Source: an uncultured Flavobacterium sp.
GTDB lineage: Bacteria > Bacteroidota > Bacteroidia > Flavobacteriales > Flavobacteriaceae
Reading direction: 5' to 3'
Assembly (NCBI RefSeq): GCF_963422545.1
Contig: NZ_OY730233.1
Location: 1-26,172 of the forward strand
Length of the DNA: 26,172 nucleotides
This document shows, one piece after another, positions 15,058 to 23,859 of this stretch; positions within the stretch are counted from its first letter, which is position 1; each line of letters starts with the position of its first letter. Made by a program: the position numbers and the translations under genes. The notes beneath the pieces were generated by a model. That model had not been told where the DNA came from and did not search any database. It was given only the letters and a program-made list of their open reading frames with translations.

Positions 15058-16998
15058 ATGAGCGAAGAAATCAAGAAGAACAATTATTCAGCAGATAGTA
15101 TTCAGGCATTAGAAGGAATGGAGCACGTAAGAATGCGTCCATCGATGTATATTGGAGATGTGGGGGTTCGAGGGCTACATCATTTGGTTTATGAGGTTGT
15201 TGATAACTCTATTGATGAGGCGATGGGAGGACATTGTGATACTATTGGTGTTGCAATTAACGAAGATGGTTCAGTAACAGTTGAAGATAACGGTCGTGGT
15301 ATTCCAGTTGATTTACATAAAAAAGAAGGTGTTTCGGCGCTTGAGGTAGTAATGACTAAAATTGGTGCCGGAGGTAAATTTGACAAAGATTCTTATAAAG
15401 TTTCAGGAGGTTTACACGGTGTTGGGGTTTCAGTTGTAAATGCACTTTCTGTTCACATGAAATCTACTGTTTTCAGAGACGGTAAAATCTACGAACAAGA
15501 ATACGAAAGAGGAAAATCATTATATCCGGTTAAACAAATTGGAGAAACAGAGAAAAGAGGTACACGTCAGACTTTTTATCCGGATGATACTATCTTTACT
15601 CAAACAACAGAGTTTTCTTATGATACTTTATCAGCTCGTATGCGTGAGCTTTCTTTCTTAAACAAAGGAATCACAATTACATTTACTGATAAAAGAGAAG
15701 TAGATGACAAAGGTGAATTCAAAGTTGAAGTATTTCACTCTGATGAAGGTCTTAAAGAATATATCCGTTATTTAGATGGTAACCGTGAGCCAATTATTTC
15801 TCACGTAATCAGCATGGATAACGAAAAAGGTGAAATTCCGGTTGAGGTTGCCTTGATTTATAATACAAGTTATACAGAGAATATTTTCTCTTATGTAAAT
15901 AATATTAATACACACGAAGGAGGAACGCATTTACAAGGTTTTAGAAGTGGTTTAACAAGAACCCTTAAAAAATACGCAGATGCATCCGGAATGTTGGATA
16001 AATTGAAATTCGAAATTGCGGGAGATGACTTCCGTGAAGGATTAACAGCAATTATTTCGGTAAAAGTTGCAGAACCACAATTCGAAGGACAAACTAAAAC
16101 AAAATTAGGAAACAGAGAAGTAGTTTCTCCGGTTTCTCAAGCTGTTGGAGAAATGTTAGAGAATTATTTGGAAGAAAATCCAAATGACGCACGTATCATT
16201 ATCCAGAAAGTAATTTTGGCTGCTCAGGCACGTCACGCTGCTAAAAAAGCACGTGAAATGGTACAACGTAAAACCGTTATGGGCGGTGGTGGATTGCCAG
16301 GAAAACTCTCAGATTGTTCTGAGCAGGATCCTGCAAGATGTGAGGTTTACCTTGTCGAGGGAGATTCGGCTGGTGGAACAGCAAAACAAGGTCGTGATCG
16401 TAACTTTCAGGCGATTTTGCCATTACGTGGTAAGATTTTGAATGTTGAGAAAGCGATGCACCATAAAGTATTCGAAAACGAAGAGATTCGTAACATCTTT
16501 ACCGCTTTAGGAGTTACTGTTGGAACTGCAGAAGACAGTAAAGCGTTAAATCTTGAAAAACTTAGATATCATAAAGTAATCATCATGTGTGATGCCGATG
16601 TCGATGGTAGTCACATTTCTACCTTAATATTAACTTTCTTCTTCCGTTTTATGAAAGAATTAATTGAAGAAGGTCACGTTTATATCGCAGCGCCACCTTT
16701 ATATTTAGTTAAAAAAGGAAATAAAAAAGAATATGCATGGAACGATGTTCAGCGTGATCAGGCAAACGAAAGAATGGGAGGAAGTGCTGCTATTCAACGT
16801 TATAAAGGTCTTGGAGAGATGAACGCGGAGCAATTATGGGAAACTACAATGGATCCAAACTTCAGAACTTTACGTCAGGTAACTATTGATAGTTTGGCTG
16901 AAGCCGATAGAGTTTTCTCAATGTTAATGGGAGATGAGGTGCCACCACGTAGAGAATTTATCGAGAAAAATGCAGTTTACGCAAATATCGATGCATAA
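15058..16998 (+). CDS. gyrB: DNA gyrase subunit B
   Basis: A 646-aa ATPase subunit of gyrase, which introduces negative supercoils together with GyrA. The GHKL ATPase domain has Glu46 and Asn50 (YEVVDNSIDEAMG), DNGRGIP (77-83) and the lid segment SGGLHGVGVSVVNALS. The Toprim domain has Glu434 (VEGDSAGG) and CDADVDGSH with Asp512, Asp514 and Asp516, which bind magnesium. The C-terminal RYKGLGEMNAEQLWETTMDP is the conserved GyrA-interface segment. It lacks the roughly 170-aa insert of E. coli GyrB, normal for this phylum. LPGKLSDCSEQDPARCEVYLV fits GyrB better than ParE. A perfect hairpin follows 15 bases after the stop codon. Confidence 0.96.
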   Translation: MSEEIKKNNYSADSIQALEGMEHVRMRPSMYIGDVGVRGLHHLVYEVVDNSIDEAMGGHCDTIGVAINEDGSVTVEDNGRGIPVDLHKKEGVSALEVVMTKIGAGGKFDKDSYKVSGGLHGVGVSVVNALSVHMKSTVFRDGKIYEQEYERGKSLYPVKQIGETEKRGTRQTFYPDDTIFTQTTEFSYDTLSARMRELSFLNKGITITFTDKREVDDKGEFKVEVFHSDEGLKEYIRYLDGNREPIISHVISMDNEKGEIPVEVALIYNTSYTENIFSYVNNINTHEGGTHLQGFRSGLTRTLKKYADASGMLDKLKFEIAGDDFREGLTAIISVKVAEPQFEGQTKTKLGNREVVSPVSQAVGEMLENYLEENPNDARIIIQKVILAAQARHAAKKAREMVQRKTVMGGGGLPGKLSDCSEQDPARCEVYLVEGDSAGGTAKQGRDRNFQAILPLRGKILNVEKAMHHKVFENEEIRNIFTALGVTVGTAEDSKALNLEKLRYHKVIIMCDADVDGSHISTLILTFFFRFMKELIEEGHVYIAAPPLYLVKKGNKKEYAWNDVQRDQANERMGGSAAIQRYKGLGEMNAEQLWETTMDPNFRTLRQVTIDSLAEADRVFSMLMGDEVPPRREFIEKNAVYANIDA

Positions 16999-17013
16999 TA
17001 AATTTTAATGCTA

Positions 17014-17058
17014 CAATTCGTTTAATTGTTTAAATTTACTAAACAATTAAACGAATTG
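17014..17058. repeat. Perfect 19-bp inverted repeat between gyrB and mdh
   Basis: CAATTCGTTTAATTGTTTA (17014-17032) and its exact complement (17040-17058) flank a 7-base loop. No T-run follows, so it may be a processing or stability hairpin, a weak terminator, or a dispersed repeat. Its vocabulary (GTTTAAT, AAACAATTAAACG) recurs around 25352-25877. Confidence 0.75.
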
Positions 17059-17103
17059 CTGATTTATAAAATAAACGAATTAATAACCGATAAAGTAAAA
17101 AAT

Positions 17104-18039
17104 ATGAAAGTTACTATTGTGGGAGCAGGAAATGTTGGAGCTACATGTGCAGATGTTATTTCTTATAGAGGAATTGCAAGCGAAGTAGTATTGTTGGATA
17201 TTAAAGAAGGTTTTGCCGAAGGGAAAGCGTTGGATATTATGCAATGTGCAACAAATACAGGTTTTAATACCAAAGTGTCTGGTGTAACCAATGATTATTC
17301 TAAAACTGCCGGAAGTGATGTAGTGGTTATTACATCAGGAATTCCAAGAAAACCAGGAATGACTCGTGAAGAATTAATAGGTATAAATGCAGGGATTGTA
17401 AAAACAGTTGCTGAAAATGTATTGAAACATTCTCCAAATACTATAATAGTGGTAGTTTCTAACCCAATGGATACTATGACATATTTAGCTTTAAAAGCTA
17501 CAGGATTACCAAAAAACAGAATTATAGGTATGGGCGGAGCTTTAGATAGTTCTCGTTTTAGAACCTATCTTTCTTTGGCTCTTGATAAACCTGCAAATGA
17601 TATCTCGGCAATGGTTATTGGCGGACATGGTGATACAACTATGATTCCTTTAACACGTTTGGCATCATATAACGGAATTCCGGTAACAGAATTTCTTTCT
17701 GAAGAAGCTTTACAAAAAGTAGCTGCAGATACTATGGTAGGAGGAGCAACTCTTACAGGTCTTTTAGGGACATCAGCTTGGTATGCGCCAGGAGCTTCTG
17801 TTGCTTATTTGGTTGACAGTATCCTGAATGATCAAAAGAAAATGATTGCTTGTTCAGTTTTTGTAGAAGGAGAGTACGGACAAAATGATATATGTATAGG
17901 AGTGCCTTGTATTATAGGTAAAAACGGAGTAGAAGAAATTTTAGACATCAAATTAAACGATCAGGAAAAAGCATTATTTGCTAAAAGTGCTGATGCAGTT
18001 CGTAGCATGAATGATGCGCTGAAATCGATTTTAGTATAA
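17104..18039 (+). CDS. mdh: Malate dehydrogenase (NAD-dependent, LDH-like type)
   Basis: A 311-aa TCA-cycle enzyme oxidising malate to oxaloacetate. The Rossmann motif GAGNVGA lies at 7-13. The substrate loop PRKPGMTREE holds Arg82 and Arg88, marking malate rather than lactate specificity. VVSNPMDTMTY and the catalytic His175 in GGHGDTTMIPL are present. The length is typical of the short bacterial MDH group related to LDH. I chose the ATG at 17104 because MKVTIVGAGNVG is the family start; the frame open from 17026 would translate the upstream hairpin. It ends in a strong terminator. It could be read through from gyrB, but I saw no clear promoter of its own in the 105-base gap. Confidence 0.95.
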   Translation: MKVTIVGAGNVGATCADVISYRGIASEVVLLDIKEGFAEGKALDIMQCATNTGFNTKVSGVTNDYSKTAGSDVVVITSGIPRKPGMTREELIGINAGIVKTVAENVLKHSPNTIIVVVSNPMDTMTYLALKATGLPKNRIIGMGGALDSSRFRTYLSLALDKPANDISAMVIGGHGDTTMIPLTRLASYNGIPVTEFLSEEALQKVAADTMVGGATLTGLLGTSAWYAPGASVAYLVDSILNDQKKMIACSVFVEGEYGQNDICIGVPCIIGKNGVEEILDIKLNDQEKALFAKSADAVRSMNDALKSILV

Positions 18040-18060
18040 CGAATTTCGAAAAAAAAGGAG

Positions 18061-18088
18061 AAGACTGCACTTTTGCAGTCTTTTTTTT
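18061..18088 (+). terminator. Rho-independent terminator after mdh
   Basis: AAGACTGCA (18061-18069) and TGCAGTCTT (18074-18082) form a perfect stem with a four-base loop, followed directly by a T-run. Confidence 0.9.
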
Positions 18089-18108
18089 AAGATTAATTAA
18101 TAAATAAA

Positions 18109-18139
18109 TTGGTTAATCTTTTCGTTAATTATATATTTG
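18109..18139 (+). promoter_or_regulatory. Canonical Bacteroidota promoter for secDF
   Basis: TTG (18109-18111), a 20-base spacer, then TATATTTG (18132-18139). This is the best match in the window to TTG-N17-23-TAnnTTTG. It predicts a leader of about 120 bases before the secDF ATG. Confidence 0.75.
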
Positions 18140-18267
18140 CTCGGTTTAAAAAAAATGTTGTAATTCGTGATCTCGATTTTTTAGTTTTAAAATCTCATGT
18201 CAGGGCTTATTTTATGGGACTTTAAAACAAAAAACAAACAATAAAACATAATTAATTTTTAGTAATA

Positions 18268-21243
18268 ATGCAGAATAAAGGACTTATTAAATTTTTCGCA
18301 ATTCTATTTGCATTGGTAAGTATTTACCAACTTTCGTTCACTTTTGTGGCAAACAGTGTCAAAAGTGAGGCTAAAGCTTTTGCAGGAGACAATCCTGATA
18401 AAGAGCTAAAATATTTAGATTCTATTGGTAAAGTAAAAGTTTACAATCTTGGTTTCACGGATTTTACTTATAATGAAGTAAAAAACAAACAACTAAACAA
18501 AGGTCTTGACTTAGAAGGAGGAATCAACGTGATTCTTCAAATTTCTATTAAAGATGTTTTAAAAGGATTGTCAAACAATTCTAAAGATCCGGTATTTAAT
18601 AAATCATTAGCTGATGCAAGTGCAGATTTAGAAGGAAACAAAACCTATTTAAAAAAGTTCTTTGAAGCTTTTGATGCGAATTCAAAAGGAACTGTGAAGT
18701 TAGCTTCACCAGATATTTTTGCAAACAGAAGTTTACAAGGAGAAGGTGGTGTTGATAACAAAATGACTGATTCTGAAGTTCAAAAAGTAATCAAAAGAAA
18801 AGTTGATGAGTCTGTTGAAAGTGCTTACAAAGTATTAAGAGAGCGTATCGACAAATTTGGTGTTACACAACCAAACATTCAAAAATTAGGAGAAACAGGA
18901 AGAATCTTAGTAGAGCTTCCAGGTGCTAAAGATGTTGATAGAGTTAAAAAATTATTAGGTGGAAAAGCTCAATTAGAGTTCTGGGAAACTTATAAAATTG
19001 AAGAAGTTGGAAACTTTTTAGTAGCAGCTAACGAAGCGCTTAAAAAGACTGAAATCAAAAAAACAGAAACTAAAACTGTTGCTAAAGATTCATTGAATGC
19101 TTTATTGACTGATGCTAAAGATTCTGTTGAGACTAAAAAAGGAAACAATCCATTATTTGACAAAATGATTGGTCAGGGTGGTGGACCAGTTTTAGGTTAC
19201 TTCGCTCCAAAAGATACTGCTGTTATCAATGGATATTTAAAAAGACAAGATATTAGAATCTTATTAGGTGCTGACCAACACAATGCAAAATTTGTTTGGA
19301 GTAAACCAACTACTATTAAAGATGCTAAACAAAAAGAGATTGAAGCAGTAGAATTATATGCTTTAAAAGGAAACAGAGATAATACTCCTGCTATGGCTGG
19401 TAGTGTTGTTACTGATGCAAAAGATACTTTTGACCAATTAGGAAAACCAGCTGTTTCTATGCAAATGAACAGCCAAGGTGCTAAAATCTGGGAAGAATTA
19501 ACTGGAAAAGCTTTTTCTCAAAAAAGTTATATTGCTATTGTTCTTGATGACGTAGTTTACTCTGCTCCTGGAGTAACTAGCGGACCAATTGCTGGAGGAA
19601 GATCTGAAATAACAGGTTCTTTTGATGTTGCTGAAACTAAAGATTTAGCTAATATTTTAAATGCAGGTAAATTACCGGCTTCTGCAGATATTATTCAGTC
19701 AACAGTTGTTGGACCATCTTTAGGTCAGGCTGCAATTGATGCTGGAACAACTTCATCTATAATAGGATTTTTATTAGTTTGTTTATGGATGGTATTCTAT
19801 TATGGTAAAGCAGGTTGGTATGCTAACCTTGCATTATTATTAAACTTACTTTTCTTATTCGGAATTATGGCAAGTTTTGGTTTTGTATTAACATTACCAG
19901 GTATTGCAGGTATCGTATTAACATTAGGTACGGCGGTAGATGCGAACATTATTATATTTGAAAGGGCAAAAGAAGAATTGCGTGAAGGTAAATCATTAGC
20001 TGAAGCTGTTGTAGCATCTTACGGATGGCACGGTGCAATGCGTTCTATTATTGATGCAAACGTTACTCACGTTTTAACTGGAGCTATCTTGTTTACTTTT
20101 GGAACAGGACCAATTAAAGGTTTTGCTTTAACATTGCTTATTGGTATTGTAACTTCATTGTTTACTTCAATCTTTATTGCCAGAATTTTCATCGATAAAA
20201 ATATTGCTGGAAAAGGAGATTTAACTTTCTCTACAAACATTACTAAAAACTGGTTTACTAATTTCCACTTTGACTTTATTAAAATCAAAAAATTCACTTA
20301 TATCTTCTCTTCTATTGTAGTTGTAGTAAGTTTAATTTCTATCTTCTTCGTTAACGGATTAGATGAAGGTGTTGATTTTGTTGGAGGAAGAACATTCCAG
20401 GTTAAATTTGAAAAACCAATCGATGCTACTGTAGTATCAGATGAATTATCTGCTGCATTTGGAACTCCGGTTGAAGCTAAAATTTTAGGTGATGATGATC
20501 AATTAAAAATCACAACTAAATATAAGATTAAAGAAGACGGTGTTGCTATTGATGAAGAAGTTAATAGAAAATTATATGATGCATTAGCGAAATACTTCCC
20601 TAATGTTACTTATGATAAATTCACTAATACTTTTGACGGTAAAAAAGTTGGAGTTTTACAATCTTCTAAAGTTGGAGCTTCTATCTCTGAAGATATTAAA
20701 ACAAACTCATACTGGGCCGTTCTTGGTGCGATGGCAGTTATTTTCTTATACTTAATGATCTCTTTCCGTAAATGGCAATATTCATTAGGTGCGATTGCAG
20801 CTGTTGCGCATGACGTAATCTTTGTATTAGGAATCTACTCTTTATGTTATAAATTCATGCCTTTCCACATGGAAATGGATCAGCACTTTATCGCTGCAAT
20901 TCTTACTGTAATTGGTTACTCTATGAACGATACCGTAATTGTATTTGACAGAATTAGAGAGTTCATTATCGGAAACCGTAAAGGTAGTTTTGAAAATATC
21001 GTAAATGCTTCTATTAACACTACATTATCAAGAACGTTGAATACGTCATTAATGATGATCATTGTATTATTGACAATGTTTGTTTTTGGTGGAGAATCTA
21101 TTAGAGGATTTATCTTTGCAATGTTAATTGGTATTGTTGTAGGTACTTATTCTTCATTATTTATCGCGACTCCAGTATTGGTTGATACGATTTCTAAAGA
21201 TGATAAACATACAATCGAAGACAAACACAATAAAGCAGCATAA
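18268..21243 (+). CDS. secDF: SecDF, fused protein translocase accessory subunits SecD and SecF
   Basis: A 991-aa inner-membrane protein that uses the proton gradient to help pull exported proteins through SecYEG. The SecD part starts with a transmembrane helix (about 8-28) and the D1 motif LNKGLDLEGGINVILQI (about 76-92). A long periplasmic domain follows, then a membrane block with GTAVDANIIIFERAKEELREGKS (about 553-575). The SecF part begins near residue 670 with a transmembrane helix, then GVDFVGGRTFQVKF, and has SMNDTVIVFDRIREF near 885 in its membrane block. In E. coli SecD and SecF are separate; fusion is usual in Bacteroidota. The gene has its own promoter and a strong terminator, so it is probably monocistronic. 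Confidence 0.96.
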   Translation: MQNKGLIKFFAILFALVSIYQLSFTFVANSVKSEAKAFAGDNPDKELKYLDSIGKVKVYNLGFTDFTYNEVKNKQLNKGLDLEGGINVILQISIKDVLKGLSNNSKDPVFNKSLADASADLEGNKTYLKKFFEAFDANSKGTVKLASPDIFANRSLQGEGGVDNKMTDSEVQKVIKRKVDESVESAYKVLRERIDKFGVTQPNIQKLGETGRILVELPGAKDVDRVKKLLGGKAQLEFWETYKIEEVGNFLVAANEALKKTEIKKTETKTVAKDSLNALLTDAKDSVETKKGNNPLFDKMIGQGGGPVLGYFAPKDTAVINGYLKRQDIRILLGADQHNAKFVWSKPTTIKDAKQKEIEAVELYALKGNRDNTPAMAGSVVTDAKDTFDQLGKPAVSMQMNSQGAKIWEELTGKAFSQKSYIAIVLDDVVYSAPGVTSGPIAGGRSEITGSFDVAETKDLANILNAGKLPASADIIQSTVVGPSLGQAAIDAGTTSSIIGFLLVCLWMVFYYGKAGWYANLALLLNLLFLFGIMASFGFVLTLPGIAGIVLTLGTAVDANIIIFERAKEELREGKSLAEAVVASYGWHGAMRSIIDANVTHVLTGAILFTFGTGPIKGFALTLLIGIVTSLFTSIFIARIFIDKNIAGKGDLTFSTNITKNWFTNFHFDFIKIKKFTYIFSSIVVVVSLISIFFVNGLDEGVDFVGGRTFQVKFEKPIDATVVSDELSAAFGTPVEAKILGDDDQLKITTKYKIKEDGVAIDEEVNRKLYDALAKYFPNVTYDKFTNTFDGKKVGVLQSSKVGASISEDIKTNSYWAVLGAMAVIFLYLMISFRKWQYSLGAIAAVAHDVIFVLGIYSLCYKFMPFHMEMDQHFIAAILTVIGYSMNDTVIVFDRIREFIIGNRKGSFENIVNASINTTLSRTLNTSLMMIIVLLTMFVFGGESIRGFIFAMLIGIVVGTYSSLFIATPVLVDTISKDDKHTIEDKHNKAA

Positions 21244-21263
21244 TTAATTGCTTAAATTATATT

Positions 21264-21297
21264 AAAAAGATCCAGTGAAAACTGGATCTTTTTTTAT
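21264..21297 (+). terminator. Terminator after secDF with GAAA loop
   Basis: AAGATCCAGT (21267-21276) pairs exactly with ACTGGATCTT (21281-21290) around a GAAA tetraloop. Flanking A and T runs extend the stem to about 13 bp, and a T-run follows. Confidence 0.92.
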
Positions 21298-21602
21298 GCC
21301 TAATATTTTAATGTTTCGAATTTGTGATAAGATGATTTTTGGTTTAATATTCTTTTGAACGTTCGCAATGCAAGATTAGAAGCGAGGAATGCACATTATA
21401 TGCTAAAAAATATTTTAGGATAGCTTTTGGTAAAAACGTTTAAATATTGATTTTATCTATTTTAGAATTATAATCCTGCATATTAATCTTTATATAATAG
21501 ATGTCAAGGCTTATATTTAGGTATAAGTTTATATTTTTTATTTTATTTGAAAGAAAAGTATTATATTTATTTATATTTTTAGAACTAATTTTTTATTAAT
21601 AT
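21298..21602. other. AT-rich gap with no clear content
   Basis: 305 bases upstream of the unrecognised gene at 21603. No reading frame, tRNA-like fold or strong repeat was seen, only a small GAACGTTC palindrome near 21358. No perfect TAnnTTTG box is present; the nearest is a TTTATTTG-like run around 21541-21549, so the downstream promoter is unassigned. Confidence 0.5.
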
Positions 21603-22397
21603 ATGAAAGCTAATACCAATTACAATTTTAAAGTCGTGCATATTGTTGATTTTGAATTATTTGACGAAAAAGCTACTGCGAACAGTACTTATGATATTCA
21701 ATTTGAACAATTGGAAAGTAAAAATTTACACATAGAAGTGCGTCGTAATGATTTTAAAGTAAATGATAAAAAAATTGAATCAAAGCTTGAAGAAATTGCC
21801 TATGAATATAATAATTCCATATTTCCAGTTTTATTTAATGTAGAAGATAGAGCTTTTTCTATTTCAAATTATTCTGAAATTGCAGAACGCATAAAAGCAA
21901 AAGACGAAGAACTTAAATTGAAACACGAAGGTCCGGAATTTGAGTATATTCGAAACGAGTTTTTAGAAAACGCGGCAAAGGATGAAAATTCAATAACTCA
22001 ATATTTTTCTTCTTTAGGTTTGATGAAAGTAGTAATGCTTTGTTTTCAGGAAGCAGAAAATCAGGAACGCTATCATTTTCACTGGGATATTATTCCGATT
22101 GAAGCTAATTTTTCTTGGGACGGAAAGATAAAATTTGATTCTACTTTAAAAATGTTAATTTTAGAAGGGTACGAAGCAAATAATGAAGAACTTTTTAAGA
22201 AAATAAAAGAATGTGCTATTGCTTATATGTCTCCTGAACAACTAACTGATCTGGAAGCTCCTACTAGTGCTAGTGTTAAGAATAAAACTCAATTTGTAAA
22301 TACCAAACTCGATTTAGAATTCTCTGAAACCGAGGTAAAAATAAATAATCCATATTTTAATTACCACGAAACATTATCCATCAATCGTAAGTATTAA
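21603..22397 (+). CDS. Unrecognised acidic cytoplasmic protein
   Basis: A 264-aa protein I do not recognise. It has no signal peptide and no transmembrane segment, and it is rich in Glu, Asp, Lys and Asn. The sequence starts MKANTNYNFKVVHIVDFELF. Residues about 90-125 (ERIKAKDEELKLKHEGPEFE and following) look like a charged helix. The middle (about 140-180) has several aromatics, with YHFHWDIIPIEANFSWDG. The C-terminus has alternating beta-like segments (LDLEFSETEVKINNPYF). No catalytic motif stands out. The frame is long and its codon use matches the AT-rich neighbours, so it is a real gene. It is transcribed alone, facing lgt across a shared terminator, so context says nothing about its role. 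Confidence 0.75.
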   Translation: MKANTNYNFKVVHIVDFELFDEKATANSTYDIQFEQLESKNLHIEVRRNDFKVNDKKIESKLEEIAYEYNNSIFPVLFNVEDRAFSISNYSEIAERIKAKDEELKLKHEGPEFEYIRNEFLENAAKDENSITQYFSSLGLMKVVMLCFQEAENQERYHFHWDIIPIEANFSWDGKIKFDSTLKMLILEGYEANNEELFKKIKECAIAYMSPEQLTDLEAPTSASVKNKTQFVNTKLDLEFSETEVKINNPYFNYHETLSINRKY

Positions 22398-22534
22398 TTA
22401 TGTGCAATTACCTAATAGATTAAACGGCTATTAAGTAAGATTTAAGATACTCTGTTATTTCACAATTGGACAACATGTTTCGAACGTTGGTTACAATGCT
22501 AAAAATATTGAAGTGAGAATCTCAAATTCTCTGT

Positions 22535-22578
22535 AAAATATAAAACCCGATATCTTAATGTATCGGGTTTTATATTTT
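22535..22578. terminator. Bidirectional terminator between the 21603 gene and lgt
   Basis: AAAATATAAAACCCGATA (22535-22552) and its exact complement (22561-22578) form a perfect 18-bp stem with an 8-base loop. It carries A-rich and T-rich flanks on both strands, as expected for convergent genes. Confidence 0.88.
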
Positions 22579-22597
22579 ATATTTCTGAACTTCAAAT

Positions 22598-23530
22598 TTA
22601 AGATGCTGCTAAAGGGTTTCTTTGTGCTCTAATAATAAAGAAAAGGCCAATAATGATAAAAGGTATACTTAGCCATTGTCCTGTTGAGAAAAGGCCTAAT
22701 TCTTCTTCGATTCCACCTTGGCTTTCTTTTACAAATTCTACGATGAAACGTACCACAAATAAAAGAACTAAAAACAATCCGAAAAGATATCCTGATTTAA
22801 GTCTTGCATTTGTTTTCCAGTATAAGAAATACAAAGTAGCAAATACAAATATATAGCAGATTCCTTCGTACAATTGTGTTGGATGTTTTGCCGGAACCTG
22901 AGCTAATAAATCAGCAAATTTAGGATCAGTTGCAATCGCTGTATAAGCATCTTTAGGATTCGCGATTTGAGTTTTTTCTACAGCTTCGGCTTTACTGAAT
23001 TGATCGTGTAAAAAACGAATTCCAAATGCAGATGTAGTTTCGTGTCCGATGATTTCAGAATTGAAAAAATTTCCTAAACGAACAAAAATGGCACCACTAG
23101 CTACAGGAATAACAACACGGTCTAAAATCCATAATATAGGACGTTTTAAGATCATTTTGCTATAGTAGTACATCGCAATAATGATTGCGATTGCAGCACC
23201 GTGGCTTGCTAAACCTTGAAAACCTGTGAATTCAAATTTTGGTTCGAATTTAACTGGTAAAAAGATTTCCAATAAATGATTTCTAAAATACTCCCAATCA
23301 TAAAAGAAAACATGTCCTAAACGTGCGCCTATCAAAGTTGCTAAAACGGTCCAAACAAATAAAGAGTCTAGTTTTTCTATTGATTCGTTTTCGCGTTCGA
23401 AGATTTTTTTCATTAGGAACCATCCTAAACCAAAGGCAATTACGAACATTAAGCTGTAATAACGAATCATAAAAAATCCTAAATCGATTCCTTCTGATGG
23501 GTTCCAAACGATGTTTAAGGCATGTGTCAT
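22598..23530 (-). CDS. lgt: Prolipoprotein diacylglyceryl transferase
   Basis: A 310-aa inner-membrane enzyme that moves diacylglycerol from phosphatidylglycerol to the lipobox Cys of prolipoproteins, the first lipoprotein maturation step. It is polytopic, with about seven hydrophobic segments. The Lgt signature VRLGNFFNSEIIG (150-162) contains Arg151, Asn154 and Glu159, equivalent to the essential R143, N146 and E151 of E. coli. GLASHG gives His110, equivalent to H103. GARLGHVFFYDWEYF is the other conserved loop. Between the signature and HPTQLYE is a longer insert (about residues 172-215), common in this phylum. It is the last gene of the minus-strand run, 67 bases after yidD, and ends at the shared terminator. 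Confidence 0.95.
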   Translation of the reverse strand: MTHALNIVWNPSEGIDLGFFMIRYYSLMFVIAFGLGWFLMKKIFERENESIEKLDSLFVWTVLATLIGARLGHVFFYDWEYFRNHLLEIFLPVKFEPKFEFTGFQGLASHGAAIAIIIAMYYYSKMILKRPILWILDRVVIPVASGAIFVRLGNFFNSEIIGHETTSAFGIRFLHDQFSKAEAVEKTQIANPKDAYTAIATDPKFADLLAQVPAKHPTQLYEGICYIFVFATLYFLYWKTNARLKSGYLFGLFLVLLFVVRFIVEFVKESQGGIEEELGLFSTGQWLSIPFIIIGLFFIIRAQRNPLAAS

Positions 23531-23597
23531 GTAGTATTGTATTTTTTTATTGGTTGTAAAAATAAATATTTAAAGTAGAGATCCTCATTATAAAAAG

Positions 23598-23837
23598 TTA
23601 ATGTTTATGTGAACATTTCTTTTCAGGAACGGGATCGTAGCCAGTTCTTCCCCAAGGATGACAGCTCAAAATGCGTTTCATTCCCAGGTAGCCTCCATAA
23701 AATAGTCCATGTTTTTGCAGTGCTTCAATCATATAACTGGAACACGTAGGTTCGAATCGGCATGACGCTGGTGTAAAAGGCGAAATGGCACTTTGATAAA
23801 AGCGGACTAATAAAACAAATGGAGTAATTACTTTCAT
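23598..23837 (-). CDS. yidD: Membrane protein insertion efficiency factor YidD
   Basis: A 79-aa protein of the YidD family, which associates with the inner membrane and helps YidC-dependent insertion. The conserved core is clear: FYQSAISPFTPASCRFEPTC, SSYMIEALQKHG, KRILSCHPWG and GYDPVP, with three conserved cysteines. An N-terminal amphipathic or hydrophobic stretch (VITPFVLLVRFYQ) would attach it to the membrane. Length is normal. It starts 22 bases after the cysS stop and precedes lgt by 67 bases, so the three are probably co-transcribed. In many bacteria yidD sits with rnpA and yidC instead, so this placement is lineage-specific. Confidence 0.95.
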   Translation of the reverse strand: MKVITPFVLLVRFYQSAISPFTPASCRFEPTCSSYMIEALQKHGLFYGGYLGMKRILSCHPWGRTGYDPVPEKKCSHKH

Positions 23838-23859
23838 GATTTATTAGAAAATAAATGGA

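Noticed and set aside
17014..17058. gyrB-mdh hairpin considered as a standard intrinsic terminator
   Set aside because: The stem is perfect but AU-rich and no T-run follows on the plus strand, so I list it as a repeat or hairpin instead.
17026..17103. Upstream start for malate dehydrogenase
   Set aside because: It would translate the gyrB-mdh hairpin. The Rossmann start MKVTIVGAGNVG at 17104 is the normal beginning of the family.
22653..22856. 67-aa plus-strand frame inside lgt
   Set aside because: It is antisense to the conserved C-terminal membrane segments of Lgt and has no independent support.
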